A stretch of 64,000 nucleotides of DNA from Thermodesulfobacteriota bacterium (GTDB lineage: Bacteria; Desulfobacterota_D; UBA1144; Nemesobacterales; UBA2774), in contig JBFMCV010000001.1 of NCBI GenBank assembly GCA_040754335.1, positions 124,001 through 188,000 on the forward strand, read 5' to 3'. The notes under the pieces were generated by a model, which saw nothing but the letters and a program-made list of their open reading frames with translations, was not told where the DNA came from and made no database searches. Shown here in pieces: positions 1 to 8,541 of this stretch; position 1 is the stretch's first letter, and each line of letters starts with the position of its first letter. Both the position numbers and the translations under genes were made by a program.

Positions 1-119
1 CGCTCTCGGTGCTCCAGGACGAGGACAGGTTCTTCCTCGTCTTCAGGAACAAGGACACGGGTGACCTCAACGTCGTCTACAGGAAGAAGTCCGGGAAGTA
101 CGGCGTCATTACGCCCTAG
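1..119 (+). CDS. hpf: Ribosome hibernation promoting factor, C-terminal fragment
   Basis: Only the last 38 codons are present; the gene starts before the window. Reading from base 3, the peptide contains FLVFRNKDTGDLNVVYRKK and ends KYGVITP before a TAG at 117-119. This matches the C-terminal dimerisation domain of long-form HPF/YfiA proteins (typical FVFRN..TG.VNVVYRR.DG.YGLI.P), which pairs 70S ribosomes into inactive 100S dimers. The N-terminal ribosome-binding domain is outside the window, so the long-form assignment rests on this tail alone. Confidence 0.75.
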   Translation, partial: LSVLQDEDRFFLVFRNKDTGDLNVVYRKKSGKYGVITP

Positions 120-173
120 GGAAGTCCGGTGCGGGATGGGGGCTCAGAAAATTTTCTTATAGAGAAGTGAACG

Positions 174-1619
174 GTGAATGAAAGGATAGAAGTCAGAAAG
201 ATACACGACTACCTCTGGGAGATTCCCAGGACAGGCGGGATGCTCGTCCCCGGGCGCGTATATACGACCGAAAAAATGCTCGAAGCCATAAGAGAAGAAA
301 AGGCCCTCGAGCAGGTGATGAACGTCGCCTATCTCCCCGGCATCCAGAAATACTCCATAGCCATGCCCGACATACACTGGGGATACGGCTTCCCCATCGG
401 CGGCGTCGCTGCTTTCGATGCAGAAGACGGGGTTATATCTCCGGGGGGAGTAGGCTATGACATAAACTGCGGCGTGAGGCTCATGAGGACTAACCTCACG
501 GAGGGGGAGGTGAAGCCCGCGCTCAGGGACCTCGTCACGGAGATATTCCGCCGCGTCCCCTGCGGGCTCGGCGAGGGGGGCAAGATAAAGCTCACGCAGG
601 AGGACTACAAACAGATAATATCGAAGGGGATCAATTGGGCTATACAGAACGGGTACGGAGAGAAAGAGGACTCCGAAAGGGTCGAGGACTACGGAACGTT
701 TCCCGGCGGAGACCCGGCCGCAGTTAGCGAGAGGGCTTACGAGAGGGGGAAGGACGAGATAGGCACGCTCGGCTCGGGGAACCACTTTCTCGAAATAGAC
801 GTCGTAGACGAGGTCTACATCCCGTTTGTCGCAAACTCGTTCGGCCTCTTCAAGGGCCAGGTGTGCGTCCTCATTCACTGCGGGTCGAGGGGGTTCGGAC
901 ACCAGATATGCACCGACTACATAGACGTCATGCTCTCCTACATGAGGAAGAAGAGCCTCGAGCTCCCGGACAAGCAGCTCGCCTGCGCCCATATCAATTC
1001 CGAAGAAGGGAGGAGGTACCTCTCGGCGTTCGCGGCCGCGGTGAACTATGCCTGGGTGAACAGGCAGGTGATCATGTCCTTCGTCAGGGACTCCTTTTAC
1101 TCCATATTCGGGATCGGCCCCTCCGAGCTCGGAGGAAGCCTAGTCTACGACGTGAGCCATAATATAGCGAAGTTCGAAACGCACAAGGTGAACGGGGAGA
1201 GGAAAAAGGTGTGCGTCCACAGAAAAGGCGCGACGAGGGCTTTCCCCAAGGGTCATCCGCTCATCCCGGACATATACAAGAACGTGGGCCATCCAGTGTT
1301 CATACCCGGCGACATGGGGAGGGCGTCCTTCGTGCTCGTAGGCACCGAAGCGGCGCTCGACGAAACGTTCGGCTCGAGCTGTCACGGAGCTGGGCGCGTG
1401 CTCTCGCGCACCAAGGCGCTCAAGCTCGGGAGGGGCAGGGACATCATCTCCGAGCTCGGCGAGAAAGGGATAGTGGTCATGGCAAGGGGCAGGAAGACCG
1501 TGTACGAGGAGATGCCCGAGGCGTATAAGCAGATCGAGGAAGTAGTCGACGTCGTCCATAACGCGGGCATAGCGAACAAGGTCGCACGCTTGAGACCCAT
1601 AGGCGTAGTTAAGGGATGA
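174..1619 (+). CDS. rtcB: RtcB-family RNA-splicing ligase
   Basis: A GTP- and Mn-dependent RNA ligase that joins 2',3'-cyclic phosphate (or 3'-phosphate) to 5'-OH ends, used in RNA repair or tRNA healing. The 481 residues carry the family signatures in order: IAMPDIHWGYGFPIGG near residue 65, the metal-binding DINCGVRL near 100, GTLGSGNHFLEI near 200, HCGSRGFGHQ near 235, and SCHGAGRVLSR near 400 with the guanylated histidine. Translation starts at a GTG at 174 with only a weak ribosome-binding site. It directly follows the hibernation-factor gene; no archease gene is adjacent. Length is normal. Confidence 0.95.
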   Translation: MNERIEVRKIHDYLWEIPRTGGMLVPGRVYTTEKMLEAIREEKALEQVMNVAYLPGIQKYSIAMPDIHWGYGFPIGGVAAFDAEDGVISPGGVGYDINCGVRLMRTNLTEGEVKPALRDLVTEIFRRVPCGLGEGGKIKLTQEDYKQIISKGINWAIQNGYGEKEDSERVEDYGTFPGGDPAAVSERAYERGKDEIGTLGSGNHFLEIDVVDEVYIPFVANSFGLFKGQVCVLIHCGSRGFGHQICTDYIDVMLSYMRKKSLELPDKQLACAHINSEEGRRYLSAFAAAVNYAWVNRQVIMSFVRDSFYSIFGIGPSELGGSLVYDVSHNIAKFETHKVNGERKKVCVHRKGATRAFPKGHPLIPDIYKNVGHPVFIPGDMGRASFVLVGTEAALDETFGSSCHGAGRVLSRTKALKLGRGRDIISELGEKGIVVMARGRKTVYEEMPEAYKQIEEVVDVVHNAGIANKVARLRPIGVVKG

Positions 1620-1714
1620 TCTGAATACGCAGCGTTCGGTGACACCCTGGTTACTTGGGTGCTGACTCCTCATAAATAGAAATAAAACGGAAGAAGCGTA
1701 GAATTAACCCGGCC

Positions 1715-2026
1715 TCATTTTGCGGCTTTTCTGAGCCTCCTCTTAACCGAAGCCACCTTGCTCTTCATCGTCACTTCCTTGTCCCGACGGTCGTCGATAA
1801 CGATAGTGGTTACGACGCGCTTGATCCCTTTCCTGAAAGACGCCGAATGCATCTTTGCTGCTATCCTGAATAAATCGGCATTATCGCCTTCGAGGAGCGT
1901 GCCCACCGGGCTCACCTCGTACTTCACTTTTTCCTTTTCCAGAACCTTCACCGCTTCGGCAATCCAGTCCCCTATGCTTGGCGACGGCGTGCCTATCGGT
2001 ATGACCGTAATCTCGGCTATAGCCAT
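1715..2026 (-). CDS. MTH1187/YqgV-type thiamine-binding protein (UPF0045)
   Basis: A 103-residue protein of the MTH1187/YkoF-like ferredoxin-fold family, members of which bind thiamine or related pyrimidines and form tetramers in the cytoplasm. Family features seen: AEITVIPIGT at the N-terminus, the SPVGTLLEGD segment near residue 40, and a basic C-terminus (VKRRLRKAAK). The ATG at 2024-2026 follows an AAGGGGGG ribosome-binding site. It faces rtcB convergently and its own promoter must lie in 2027-2240. No thiamine gene is next to it, so its ligand here is inferred from the family. Confidence 0.85.
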   Translation of the reverse strand: MAIAEITVIPIGTPSPSIGDWIAEAVKVLEKEKVKYEVSPVGTLLEGDNADLFRIAAKMHSASFRKGIKRVVTTIVIDDRRDKEVTMKSKVASVKRRLRKAAK

Positions 2027-2312
2027 ATCAAGCCCCCCTTGAAATGAGATTCCGCGCGCGGCGCTCTTTGGATTCCGGTGTTTGTACGAAGAGATCGGCC
2101 TCGATCATGCGGCATGTCTTGCGGAGAACGAGCGTCGCGGCCGCTCGATCTCATTATATCACGGACACGGCTTCCGGTTACAAGGTTAATTCTCCTGATA
2201 ACCGGTACTCGGCGGTTCTCCCCGGGAAGGCAGATGTGGGATGTATTATTTGAGGCAAATGTTATATAATAATTATCAGGATATTGGCAGAGGTCAGAGG
2301 GAGGTGATAAGC

Positions 2313-2786
2313 ATGGGTGTGCTCAAAAGATTAGAGGACTATCTGGACGGCAATACGGTAAATTACCGTAAGCTTCATCATAGTCCGGCCTTTACTGCGC
2401 AGGAAATAGCGGCTTCCGCGCACGTCCCGGGAAAAGAGCTGGCCAAATCTGTGGTCGTAAGAACCGACGAAGGCTACGCTCTCGTGGTCTTGCCCGCGTG
2501 TTATAAAATCAATCTTAAAAACTTGAGAAGCGCGATGGCCAGGAAACGTGTCGAGATCGCCGAAGAGAAAGAGTTCGAGAAGATGTTCCCCGATTGTGAG
2601 GTTGGGGCAATGCCTCCGTTCGGGAACCTTTACAGCCTGCCGGTCTACGTGGCGAAGGCGCTCTCGGACGACGAGGAGATCGTGTTCAACGCTGGGACGC
2701 ATACGGACATGATAAGGATGAGCTACCGGGATTTCGAGAAGCTGGTAAAACCTGTAGTGGCCGATTTCTCGGAACCGATGAATTAA
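2313..2786 (+). CDS. YbaK/ProX-family aminoacyl-tRNA deacylase
   Basis: A 157-residue YbaK/EbsC/ProXp-type protein; the family hydrolyses mischarged aminoacyl-tRNAs in trans. Seen are the conserved KLAK-like segment (GKELAKSVVV, residues about 38-47) with the key lysine, LVVLPA near 55, and the GAMPPFG loop near 100 that shapes the substrate pocket. The start is set by a strong site, GGGAGGTGATAAGC, just before the ATG; an in-frame ATG 72 bases upstream lacks one. It stands alone between divergent and downstream genes. The cognate tRNA cannot be told from sequence. Confidence 0.85.
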   Translation: MGVLKRLEDYLDGNTVNYRKLHHSPAFTAQEIAASAHVPGKELAKSVVVRTDEGYALVVLPACYKINLKNLRSAMARKRVEIAEEKEFEKMFPDCEVGAMPPFGNLYSLPVYVAKALSDDEEIVFNAGTHTDMIRMSYRDFEKLVKPVVADFSEPMN

Positions 2787-2988
2787 GCCGTTATCTGTTC
2801 GGGTCCGGCGCCTCGCACGCCGGCATGCTTGAAGGCGGCAAGCCGGTTCCTCTCCTGAGCCGAGCTCGGAACGGGCCCGGTCTTAGCACGGGGTTTAGCA
2901 TATTTTATTAACGCTCATAAGCACATTTATTTAGGTTCCCTGTCGCTCCAATATTTTCTGTCCTATACTTCCTAGACCGGAGAACCCA

Positions 2989-4767
2989 TTGTATCTGTCC
3001 GAAAACGCGAAGAAGGTGCTTAAGGCGAGGTATCTCAGGAGGGACGACAAGGGGTCTGTGATCGAGACCCCTGAAGAGCTCTTCGGGAGGGTCGCGAAAG
3101 GGGTTTCCGAGGCCGAGCTCGTCTACGGAGGTTCCTCCTCGGCCCGTATGTGGGAAGAGCGGTTTTTCGAGATGCTGAGCAAGCTCCGGTTCCTTCCCAA
3201 CTCGCCCACGCTCATGAACGCAGGCACACCTCTCGGCCAGCTGAGCGCCTGTTTCGTCCTGCCCGTGGACGATACGATCGAGGATATTTTCGACGCGGTA
3301 AAGAACATGGCCCTCATACAGAGGACGGGCGGAGGCACGGGATTTTCATTCTCGAGGCTCCGCCCCAAGGGCTCGGTCGTCTCGAGCACGGGAGGGGAGT
3401 CCTCGGGCCCCGTGTCCTTCATGAAGATATTCGACAGCGCAACGGAGAATATAAAGCAGGGCGGGAGAAGGAGGGGCGCCAACATGGGGGTCCTCCGGGT
3501 CGACCACCCGGATATTCTCGAATTCGTCACGGCCAAGCTCGGGGAAGGCGAGCTCAGGAACTTCAACCTCTCCGTAGGCATAACGGACGTCTTCATGAAG
3601 GCCCTAGAAAGCGGCGGGACGTACGAGCTTATCGACCCGAGATCGGGCGGTGTCTCGGGGAGTCTCCGGGCAAGGGAAGTTTTTGAGAAGATCTCCGAAT
3701 GCGCATGGAAGACCGGGGACCCGGGCGTATTGTTTCTCGACACCATAAACAGGGCTCATCCCCTGAGGGACCTGGGTGAGATAGAGTCTACCAACCCCTG
3801 CGGCGAGCTCCCGCTCCTCCCAAACGAGAGCTGCAACCTGGCTTCCGTCAACCTTTCCGCCATGCTCGACGATAAAGGGGCGGCTGTCGACTGGGAGAAG
3901 CTTGGAAGACACGTCAGGGACGGAGTCCGTTTCCTCGACGACGTGATCGACGTGAATAAATTTCCGACCCCCGAGATCGGCTCGGTCACGAGAGCAAACA
4001 GAAAGATAGGCTTGGGCGTTATGGGATTCGCGGAGATGCTCATCAGGCTCGGCATCCCGTATAATTCGGCTGAGGCCGTGGATTACGCGGACAGGCTCAT
4101 GTCCTTCGTTTACGACGAGGCGTTTAAGGCGTCGGCCGGACTCGCGGAGGAGAGGGGAGCGTTCCCGAACTGGGAGAAGAGCGATTATGCGCGGCAGGGA
4201 AAGAGGTTAAGGAATGGAACGCTCGCCTCCATAGCCCCGACGGGCACGATAAGCATCATAGCGGGGACGACTTCCGGAATAGAGCCGCTCTTTGCGCTCG
4301 CTTACAGAAGAAAAAACGTGCTCGGGGGCGAGACCCTTTATGAAATAAACCCCGTATTCCTAGAATACGGCACGAAGCTGGGACTATCTCCCGGAGAATT
4401 CCATGACCGCGTTATCCGCGAGATGCTTGAGAAGGGCGGCATAAGCGGGGTTGGGGGCGTCCCGGAGGATATGAAGAGGTTATTCGTTACGGCCCTCGAT
4501 ATACCTTACGTGCAGCATATAAAAATGCAGGCTGCGTTCCAGATGCACGTCGACAATTCCGTCTCGAAAACCATAAACATGCCCGAGAGCGCGGGCGTCA
4601 GTGAAGTGAAGGACGCATATCTCAAGGCCTACGGCCTGGGCTGCAAAGGGATTACCGTCTTCCGATACGGATCGAGGAGTCAGCAGGTGCTCGAGATAGA
4701 GACCGACGAGAAGGCGTTCGAAAGGGAATATTTCACCAGGTGCGATCCCGAGGCCTGCAGGCTTTAG
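2989..4767 (+). CDS. nrdJ: Adenosylcobalamin-dependent ribonucleotide reductase (class II)
   Basis: Reduces ribonucleotides to deoxyribonucleotides using adenosylcobalamin as radical source, so it works with or without oxygen. In order: substrate-site cysteine in LSACFVLPVDD near residue 85, GGGTGFSFSRLRP near 112, NPCGELPLLPNESCNLASVN near 270 with the catalytic N-x-C-x-E triad, and the phosphate-binding ASIAPTGTISII near 418. The C-terminus CDPEACRL carries the Cys pair expected to shuttle electrons. Start is a TTG at 2989 behind CCGGAG. At 592 residues it is the short, ATP-cone-free form. Activity demands cobalamin; a BtuB-like receptor lies at 12.5 kb. Confidence 0.93.
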   Translation: MYLSENAKKVLKARYLRRDDKGSVIETPEELFGRVAKGVSEAELVYGGSSSARMWEERFFEMLSKLRFLPNSPTLMNAGTPLGQLSACFVLPVDDTIEDIFDAVKNMALIQRTGGGTGFSFSRLRPKGSVVSSTGGESSGPVSFMKIFDSATENIKQGGRRRGANMGVLRVDHPDILEFVTAKLGEGELRNFNLSVGITDVFMKALESGGTYELIDPRSGGVSGSLRAREVFEKISECAWKTGDPGVLFLDTINRAHPLRDLGEIESTNPCGELPLLPNESCNLASVNLSAMLDDKGAAVDWEKLGRHVRDGVRFLDDVIDVNKFPTPEIGSVTRANRKIGLGVMGFAEMLIRLGIPYNSAEAVDYADRLMSFVYDEAFKASAGLAEERGAFPNWEKSDYARQGKRLRNGTLASIAPTGTISIIAGTTSGIEPLFALAYRRKNVLGGETLYEINPVFLEYGTKLGLSPGEFHDRVIREMLEKGGISGVGGVPEDMKRLFVTALDIPYVQHIKMQAAFQMHVDNSVSKTINMPESAGVSEVKDAYLKAYGLGCKGITVFRYGSRSQQVLEIETDEKAFEREYFTRCDPEACRL

Positions 4768-4845
4768 GCGTTTTCCCTGCGGAGCCTTGTCACGCCAAGC
4801 ACGGCTCTCAAAACTATGCCATAATCGTCAAGAGCGTGAAAAGAC

Positions 4846-4902
4846 GAAGAAGCGCGAGCTTCTTCATGCGCGCGTTTTTGTTTTTTGCGCGCTTCTTTTT
4901 TT
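4846..4902 (+). terminator. Double hairpin with T-tract after nrdJ
   Basis: A perfect 8-bp stem GAAGAAGC/GCTTCTTC around a GCGA loop (4846-4865) is followed by a second stem GCGCGC/GCGCGC with a T-rich loop (4868-4892), then TTCTTTTTTT. It lies 78 bases past the nrdJ stop and fits intrinsic termination. Confidence 0.6.
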
Positions 4903-4950
4903 ACTGTGTCTTCCTTCCCCGTGCTTCCTTCAACTGTGTATTCCTTAGGG

Positions 4951-5013
4951 TTCAAATTTTGAACACCCGGGTGTTCGTTATCTGAACACCGGTGTTCATA
5001 TTCTGAACGGGTG
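4951..5013. repeat. Cluster of GAACACC palindromes
   Basis: Within 63 bases there are TTCAAATTTTGAA (4951-4963), the perfect 16-bp palindrome GAACACCCGGGTGTTC (4961-4976), the perfect 16-bp palindrome TGAACACCGGTGTTCA (4983-4998) and a half-site TGAACGGGTG (5004-5013). The TGAAC half-sites recur along the cluster, as in an operator array, but no start codon of a convincing gene is close. Function unknown. Confidence 0.55.
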
Positions 5014-5033
5014 GGGGACGTTTTCTTCAGCAT

Positions 5034-5701
5034 GACCGCCGCGCCTGTCCTGAGCGAAGTCGCTCATCTCGATCAAAGCCCTAGCCCTAGCCGGGAAGGA
5101 TCGAAGTATGAACGGGTTTGAATTCGTTGCTGATTTGAGCAGAGGACTTGGAAGGAATCGTAAAACAGATTATATGATTGGTTTATAAAAGAATAAGAGA
5201 CAACTAAATTCTTTCTTCTTTTCCTTGATGAAAAGAAGCAAAAATCATCCGACTACACAGAATTTCGGCTAAAATCGTTCGTAAACGCTAAAAATCTATC
5301 AATTCCGCCCCAAATAGCATGGTAGTTTAGTGATGTCCGAAGCTAATTAACTTCTTTCTGATAGGGAAGGGCGTCCGAATGCGCGCTCGCTTGCATTCGT
5401 TCCCTGATAGATTTTTCCGTGCGTTTGCGACCGATTCCTTAACGCCGATTCTGTGAATGTCGGTAAAACGACAAAGCAAAGAAAAAACCGTTCGTACTGA
5501 GGCGCAGAACCTGCGCTCGTATACGATCCTTAAATCACTCCACTGATTTAACGGAATAATGGACCCAAGATAATCCTGAACTCGCTGTCCTTGCGTGCCA
5601 TCTCCTGAGCGAAGTCGAAGGATCGAAGTATGAATGGTTTAGTATTGGAGACGTTAAACGGAGGAGTTGGAAGGGATCATAGAACGCACTATGTGCGTGT
5701 G
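5034..5701. repeat. Repeat-rich intergenic region
   Basis: No gene is credible here. Two related blocks, 5047-5178 and 5603-5695, both carry TCCTGAGCGAAGTCG, AAGGATCGAAGTATGAA and a GGAG/CTTGGAAGG.ATC tail; the first has about 35 extra bases inside. GGCGCAG...TATACGATCCT at 5501-5530 recurs at 46897-46926 with two mismatches. The TCCTGAGCGAAGTCGAAGGA type of sequence belongs to a REP-like family widespread in bacterial genomes. Confidence 0.6.
5249..5463. repeat. Imperfect inverted repeat (MITE-like)
   Basis: The arm 5249-5301, reverse-complemented, aligns with 5405-5463: both begin TGATAGATTTTT and end near ATTCTGTG...GTCGG with moderate mismatches between. The 103-base spacer holds a second hairpin, CGAATGC...GCATTCG with flanking GGGAA/TTCCC. 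No coding capacity. This looks like a small non-autonomous element or its remnant. Confidence 0.45.
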
Positions 5702-6190
5702 CTATTCGCCTATCCATCTCCCCTCGGCCTCCCTGTCGCCTAGAGGCATTTCTTCCTGCACGGGCGCCTGGTTTTCGAGAGGGTATTCCTCCCCCTCGGG
5801 TCCGGGGGGCAATACTTCAGACGCCTGCTCGGCCGTTTCCGAATCCTCGCCTACTTCCTCGGAAGCCTGATCGTCCGTCTCGGAGACTTCATCGAGGGAC
5901 TCGGTGGGCGCTATATCGTCGCCGACTTCTTCAGACGCCTGGTCGTCCGTTTCCGATACCTCGTCGAGCGACTCTGTAGGCGCGCCGACAGGCTCCCCGG
6001 ACAGGTCGCCAACGGGCTCGGATACCTGGTCGAGCTCTTCCGTCTCGGGGTCTATCTGGAGCATTATGCCTCTTGCGTGTCCGTAGGCCGCGCCGTCCAG
6101 GGCTTCTGCTCCCGTTACGGTCAGAGTTATTCCTGCGCAGAGCACGGCCAGGCAGAGATACGTCAGGGCTCTACTCAATAAATTTTTCAT
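5702..6190 (-). CDS. Secreted acidic repeat protein, unknown function
   Basis: A 162-residue protein with a clear signal peptide (MKNLLSRAL then a hydrophobic core to about residue 28, AEA-like cleavage site). The mature part is very acidic and low in complexity. A unit APTESLDEVSETDDQASEEVG occurs twice nearly exactly around residues 70-115, with degenerate copies on both sides. The ATG follows AAGGAGAAGTTAA, a good ribosome-binding site, which supports a real gene. No known domain; disordered and probably periplasmic or exported. It could bind cations through its Glu/Asp clusters, which is speculation. Confidence 0.7.
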   Translation of the reverse strand: MKNLLSRALTYLCLAVLCAGITLTVTGAEALDGAAYGHARGIMLQIDPETEELDQVSEPVGDLSGEPVGAPTESLDEVSETDDQASEEVGDDIAPTESLDEVSETDDQASEEVGEDSETAEQASEVLPPGPEGEEYPLENQAPVQEEMPLGDREAEGRWIGE

Positions 6191-6577
6191 TTAACTTCTC
6201 CTTTTCCGGACGTCTTAACAATTCCTTAACATTGATGCGTATAATTCTAATAATAGAGCTTATATCCGGATTCGGCAACGGATGGCTGGGCTGAACACGT
6301 ACAGAAGCTAAATACGTGAAGCCCTTCCCGCCGCGACAGGGACGGATGAGGTGATTTGAAATAATCGGTGTATTTTTATATAATAATCGGAGCAGCGAAT
6401 CCGACCTGCCGTAGCGATACTGAGCCGTGCTTGTATGTAAATTTAATTTCACCAACTGCCCCGGATTAAATAAAAAGGGGAGAGGTGCAGCCGGCCATAT
6501 GCAAGCCGTTGGGACCGTGTTTAAAGACTCTCTACAGCCGACGATCGGCCGGAAAGACAGTACGGAGGACTGACTGC
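6191..6577. other. Intergenic region between divergent genes
   Basis: 387 bases between the start of the acidic repeat gene and ppk2. It is AT-rich near 6360-6390 (TATTTTTATATAATAATCGG) where promoters for either gene could lie, but I cannot place one with confidence. No RNA gene or repeat recognised. Confidence 0.4.
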
Positions 6578-7465
6578 ATGAAAAAACTCACGGGCGGCAG
6601 CGTAGAAAAGATCGAATCCCCGTACGAGGGGATAAGCCTGAAGGACTACTATATCGAGAAGAGACGCCTCCAGCTCGAGCTGCTCCTGATACAACAGAGC
6701 ATAGTGAAAAACGGGGAGAGGTGGTGCATCTGTTTCGACGGGCGCGACGCCGCAGGCAAGGGCTCGACCATACTTAGGTTCACTCAGAACCTGATGCCGA
6801 AATATTACCGTATAGTGGACCTCGGGGTGCCGACGCCAAAGGAGTCCAAATACTGGTTCCACAGGTACGAGCAGCACCTTCCGAACCCGGGCGAGATGGT
6901 GTTCTTCGACCGGTCGTGGTATAACCGCGCGCTCATAGAGCCTACGATGGGTTACTGCACGCAGAAGCAGTACGAGTATTTCATGGCCAAAGTGCTCGAC
7001 TGGGAACACGAGCTCATAGACGGCGGCCTTAAGCTCGTGAAGTTCTACCTCTCCGTCGACCCCGAGCACCAGCTCTACCGTTTCCAGGAGCGCCTGACCG
7101 ACCCTCTCAAATTTTGGAAATTCTCGGAAAACGATTACAATGCTCGGAAGAAATGGGAGACCTTCACGAAATACAAGGAGCAGATGTTCGACCATACGGC
7201 ATCGGAAAAGTCGCCGTGGATTCTCATAAACTCGAATTCCAGAAAGACGTCCAGGCTCACGTGCATGCTCTACATCGTGAGGCTCTACGGGAACAAGAAA
7301 TTCGTCCCCCTTACCGGAGAGGACGTGACGGAGACGCATACTATAGAAATAAACGGAGTCGCCTTCGACGGACTCAATAAATTACAATACTCAGTGCTGA
7401 AGGATTTGGCCGACGAGCGTAAGCTCGAGGCTCAGGATGTGCTGACAGGACCCCAAAATGGATGA
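6578..7465 (+). CDS. ppk2: Polyphosphate kinase 2 family protein
   Basis: Transfers phosphate between polyphosphate and nucleotides in the cytoplasm. The 295 residues hold a Walker A variant FDGRDAAGKGST (near residue 52), the lid region VPTPKESKYWFHRYEQHLP near 86, the Walker B segment VFFDRSWYNRA near 110, and EERLTDPLKFWKFS-type sequence (QERLTDPLKFWKFS) near 175. Start chosen at 6578 because GGAGG sits nine bases upstream; a longer frame to 6485 lacks one and adds an unrelated segment. It overlaps the Nudix gene by 8 bases, so the two are probably co-translated. Class I versus II/III cannot be settled by eye. Confidence 0.9.
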   Translation: MKKLTGGSVEKIESPYEGISLKDYYIEKRRLQLELLLIQQSIVKNGERWCICFDGRDAAGKGSTILRFTQNLMPKYYRIVDLGVPTPKESKYWFHRYEQHLPNPGEMVFFDRSWYNRALIEPTMGYCTQKQYEYFMAKVLDWEHELIDGGLKLVKFYLSVDPEHQLYRFQERLTDPLKFWKFSENDYNARKKWETFTKYKEQMFDHTASEKSPWILINSNSRKTSRLTCMLYIVRLYGNKKFVPLTGEDVTETHTIEINGVAFDGLNKLQYSVLKDLADERKLEAQDVLTGPQNG

Positions 7466-7928
7466 AGACATCACATTAGCAAATACCCTTAACCTGCCCC
7501 GCGTGAGATCCGCGGGCGGGCTCGTTTATAACGATAATTACCATATCCTTCTCATTTTCAAGCGCGGGAAATGGGACCTCCCGAAGGGGAGGTTCGAAAT
7601 GGGCTCCGACCCACTCGAGACAGCGCTCAGGGAGATAAGCGAGGAGACAGGCCTCGACAAGGACAAGCTCACGATCCAGGGGAAGCTCGTATCCACATGG
7701 CATACGACGAGGCACGAGAAAACGAAGTACCTCAAGAAAACCCACTGGTACCTGGTCCACTACCACGGCGAGGATTCGGACGTCGCACCCCAGTTCAGGG
7801 AGGGCATTATAGAATGCCGCTGGGTGCACCTTCCCGACCTCGACAAGTACAGGTCGCTGCTCCTTCCGAGGATCGAGTACGTAATAGATTTCTGGCTCCA
7901 GAACCTGGCGTACGCCCCTAGGTTTTGA
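7458..7928 (+). CDS. Nudix hydrolase
   Basis: A 156-residue Nudix protein, cleaving a nucleoside-diphosphate-X substrate with Mg. The Nudix box is complete: G-R-F-E-M-G start, then ETALREISEETGL (REISEE core) near residue 60, preceded by RSAGGLVYN and WDLPKGR. The start ATG lies inside the end of ppk2. Linkage with a polyphosphate/nucleotide kinase suggests a diadenosine polyphosphate or nucleotide substrate; this is inference. Single domain, normal length. Confidence 0.9.
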   Translation: MDEDITLANTLNLPRVRSAGGLVYNDNYHILLIFKRGKWDLPKGRFEMGSDPLETALREISEETGLDKDKLTIQGKLVSTWHTTRHEKTKYLKKTHWYLVHYHGEDSDVAPQFREGIIECRWVHLPDLDKYRSLLLPRIEYVIDFWLQNLAYAPRF

Positions 7929-8029
7929 GGACGGTGCGCGTGGCCGGAAACTGCGCCTGGCTCAAGCGATTAGTTCGGATTCGGTTGAAATCTTCCGGTT
8001 AGTGCGGAAAGGCCGCGGCTCGCGGACCG

Positions 8030-8374
8030 CTATTCTTTTATTAGCTTGTTGATCCTTTCCCTGTAGGCGCTTTTAACGGTGTCCCCCGAGTCGTCGATTA
8101 TCTCCACCCCCATCTTTCCGGAGAGGCTCCCGGCGAGGCGGGTAGACCATCTTACAATTCCTTCCACCCTTATTTCCTCGATGTCTTTCCCGGATTCGCC
8201 TTCTTCCTGCAAGCTTATCACGATCCTCGTGCCGGCGGGGAATACATTCCTCGCCTCGACCTCGAGGCCTTGCTCGGAAATGTTTACGGCGTACCCCATA
8301 AATGTCGGGTTCTCCTTACCGAGCCTTATCCGCTTCCTGAAGGGAAGTCTCCTCGATTTTCTTTTCTCGCCCAC
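8030..8374 (-). CDS. PilZ-domain protein
   Basis: A 114-residue stand-alone PilZ domain, the usual cyclic-di-GMP receptor. Both halves of the binding signature are visible: the arginine-rich RRLPFRKRI near residue 8 (RxxxR type) and NISEQGLEV near residue 31 ([D/N]xSxxG). The start is GTG at 8374 with GAGGAG seven bases upstream. Convergent with the Nudix gene and divergent from the PQQ dehydrogenase pair. Partner unknown. Confidence 0.85.
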   Translation of the reverse strand: MGEKRKSRRLPFRKRIRLGKENPTFMGYAVNISEQGLEVEARNVFPAGTRIVISLQEEGESGKDIEEIRVEGIVRWSTRLAGSLSGKMGVEIIDDSGDTVKSAYRERINKLIKE

Positions 8375-8541
8375 AGGGACTCCTCAGCCAATTATAACCC
8401 CATTTCTGCGCTCCGATGAACGTGCCCCTGGGCTGCAGGCGCTCAAAAATCCGGCGGGCCGCCTGGTTGCATATAACTCCCGTATGGATAATATTCATTA
8501 GGATGTAAGGGCCCCCGGCTGCCCCGTCCCGGATATCCGAT

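Noticed and set aside
144-992. Long minus-strand open frame opposite rtcB
   Set aside because: Shadow of rtcB caused by G+C-rich codon bias; rtcB has all family motifs on the + strand.
4983-4998. LexA (Gram-positive SOS box) site
   Set aside because: The half-site spacing (GAAC-N6/N8-GTTC) differs from the N4 spacing of that box and no SOS gene is adjacent.
5535-5717. A 60-codon minus-strand frame with FDPSTSLRRW
   Set aside because: This peptide comes from the REP-like repeat read in the wrong direction; no start signal.
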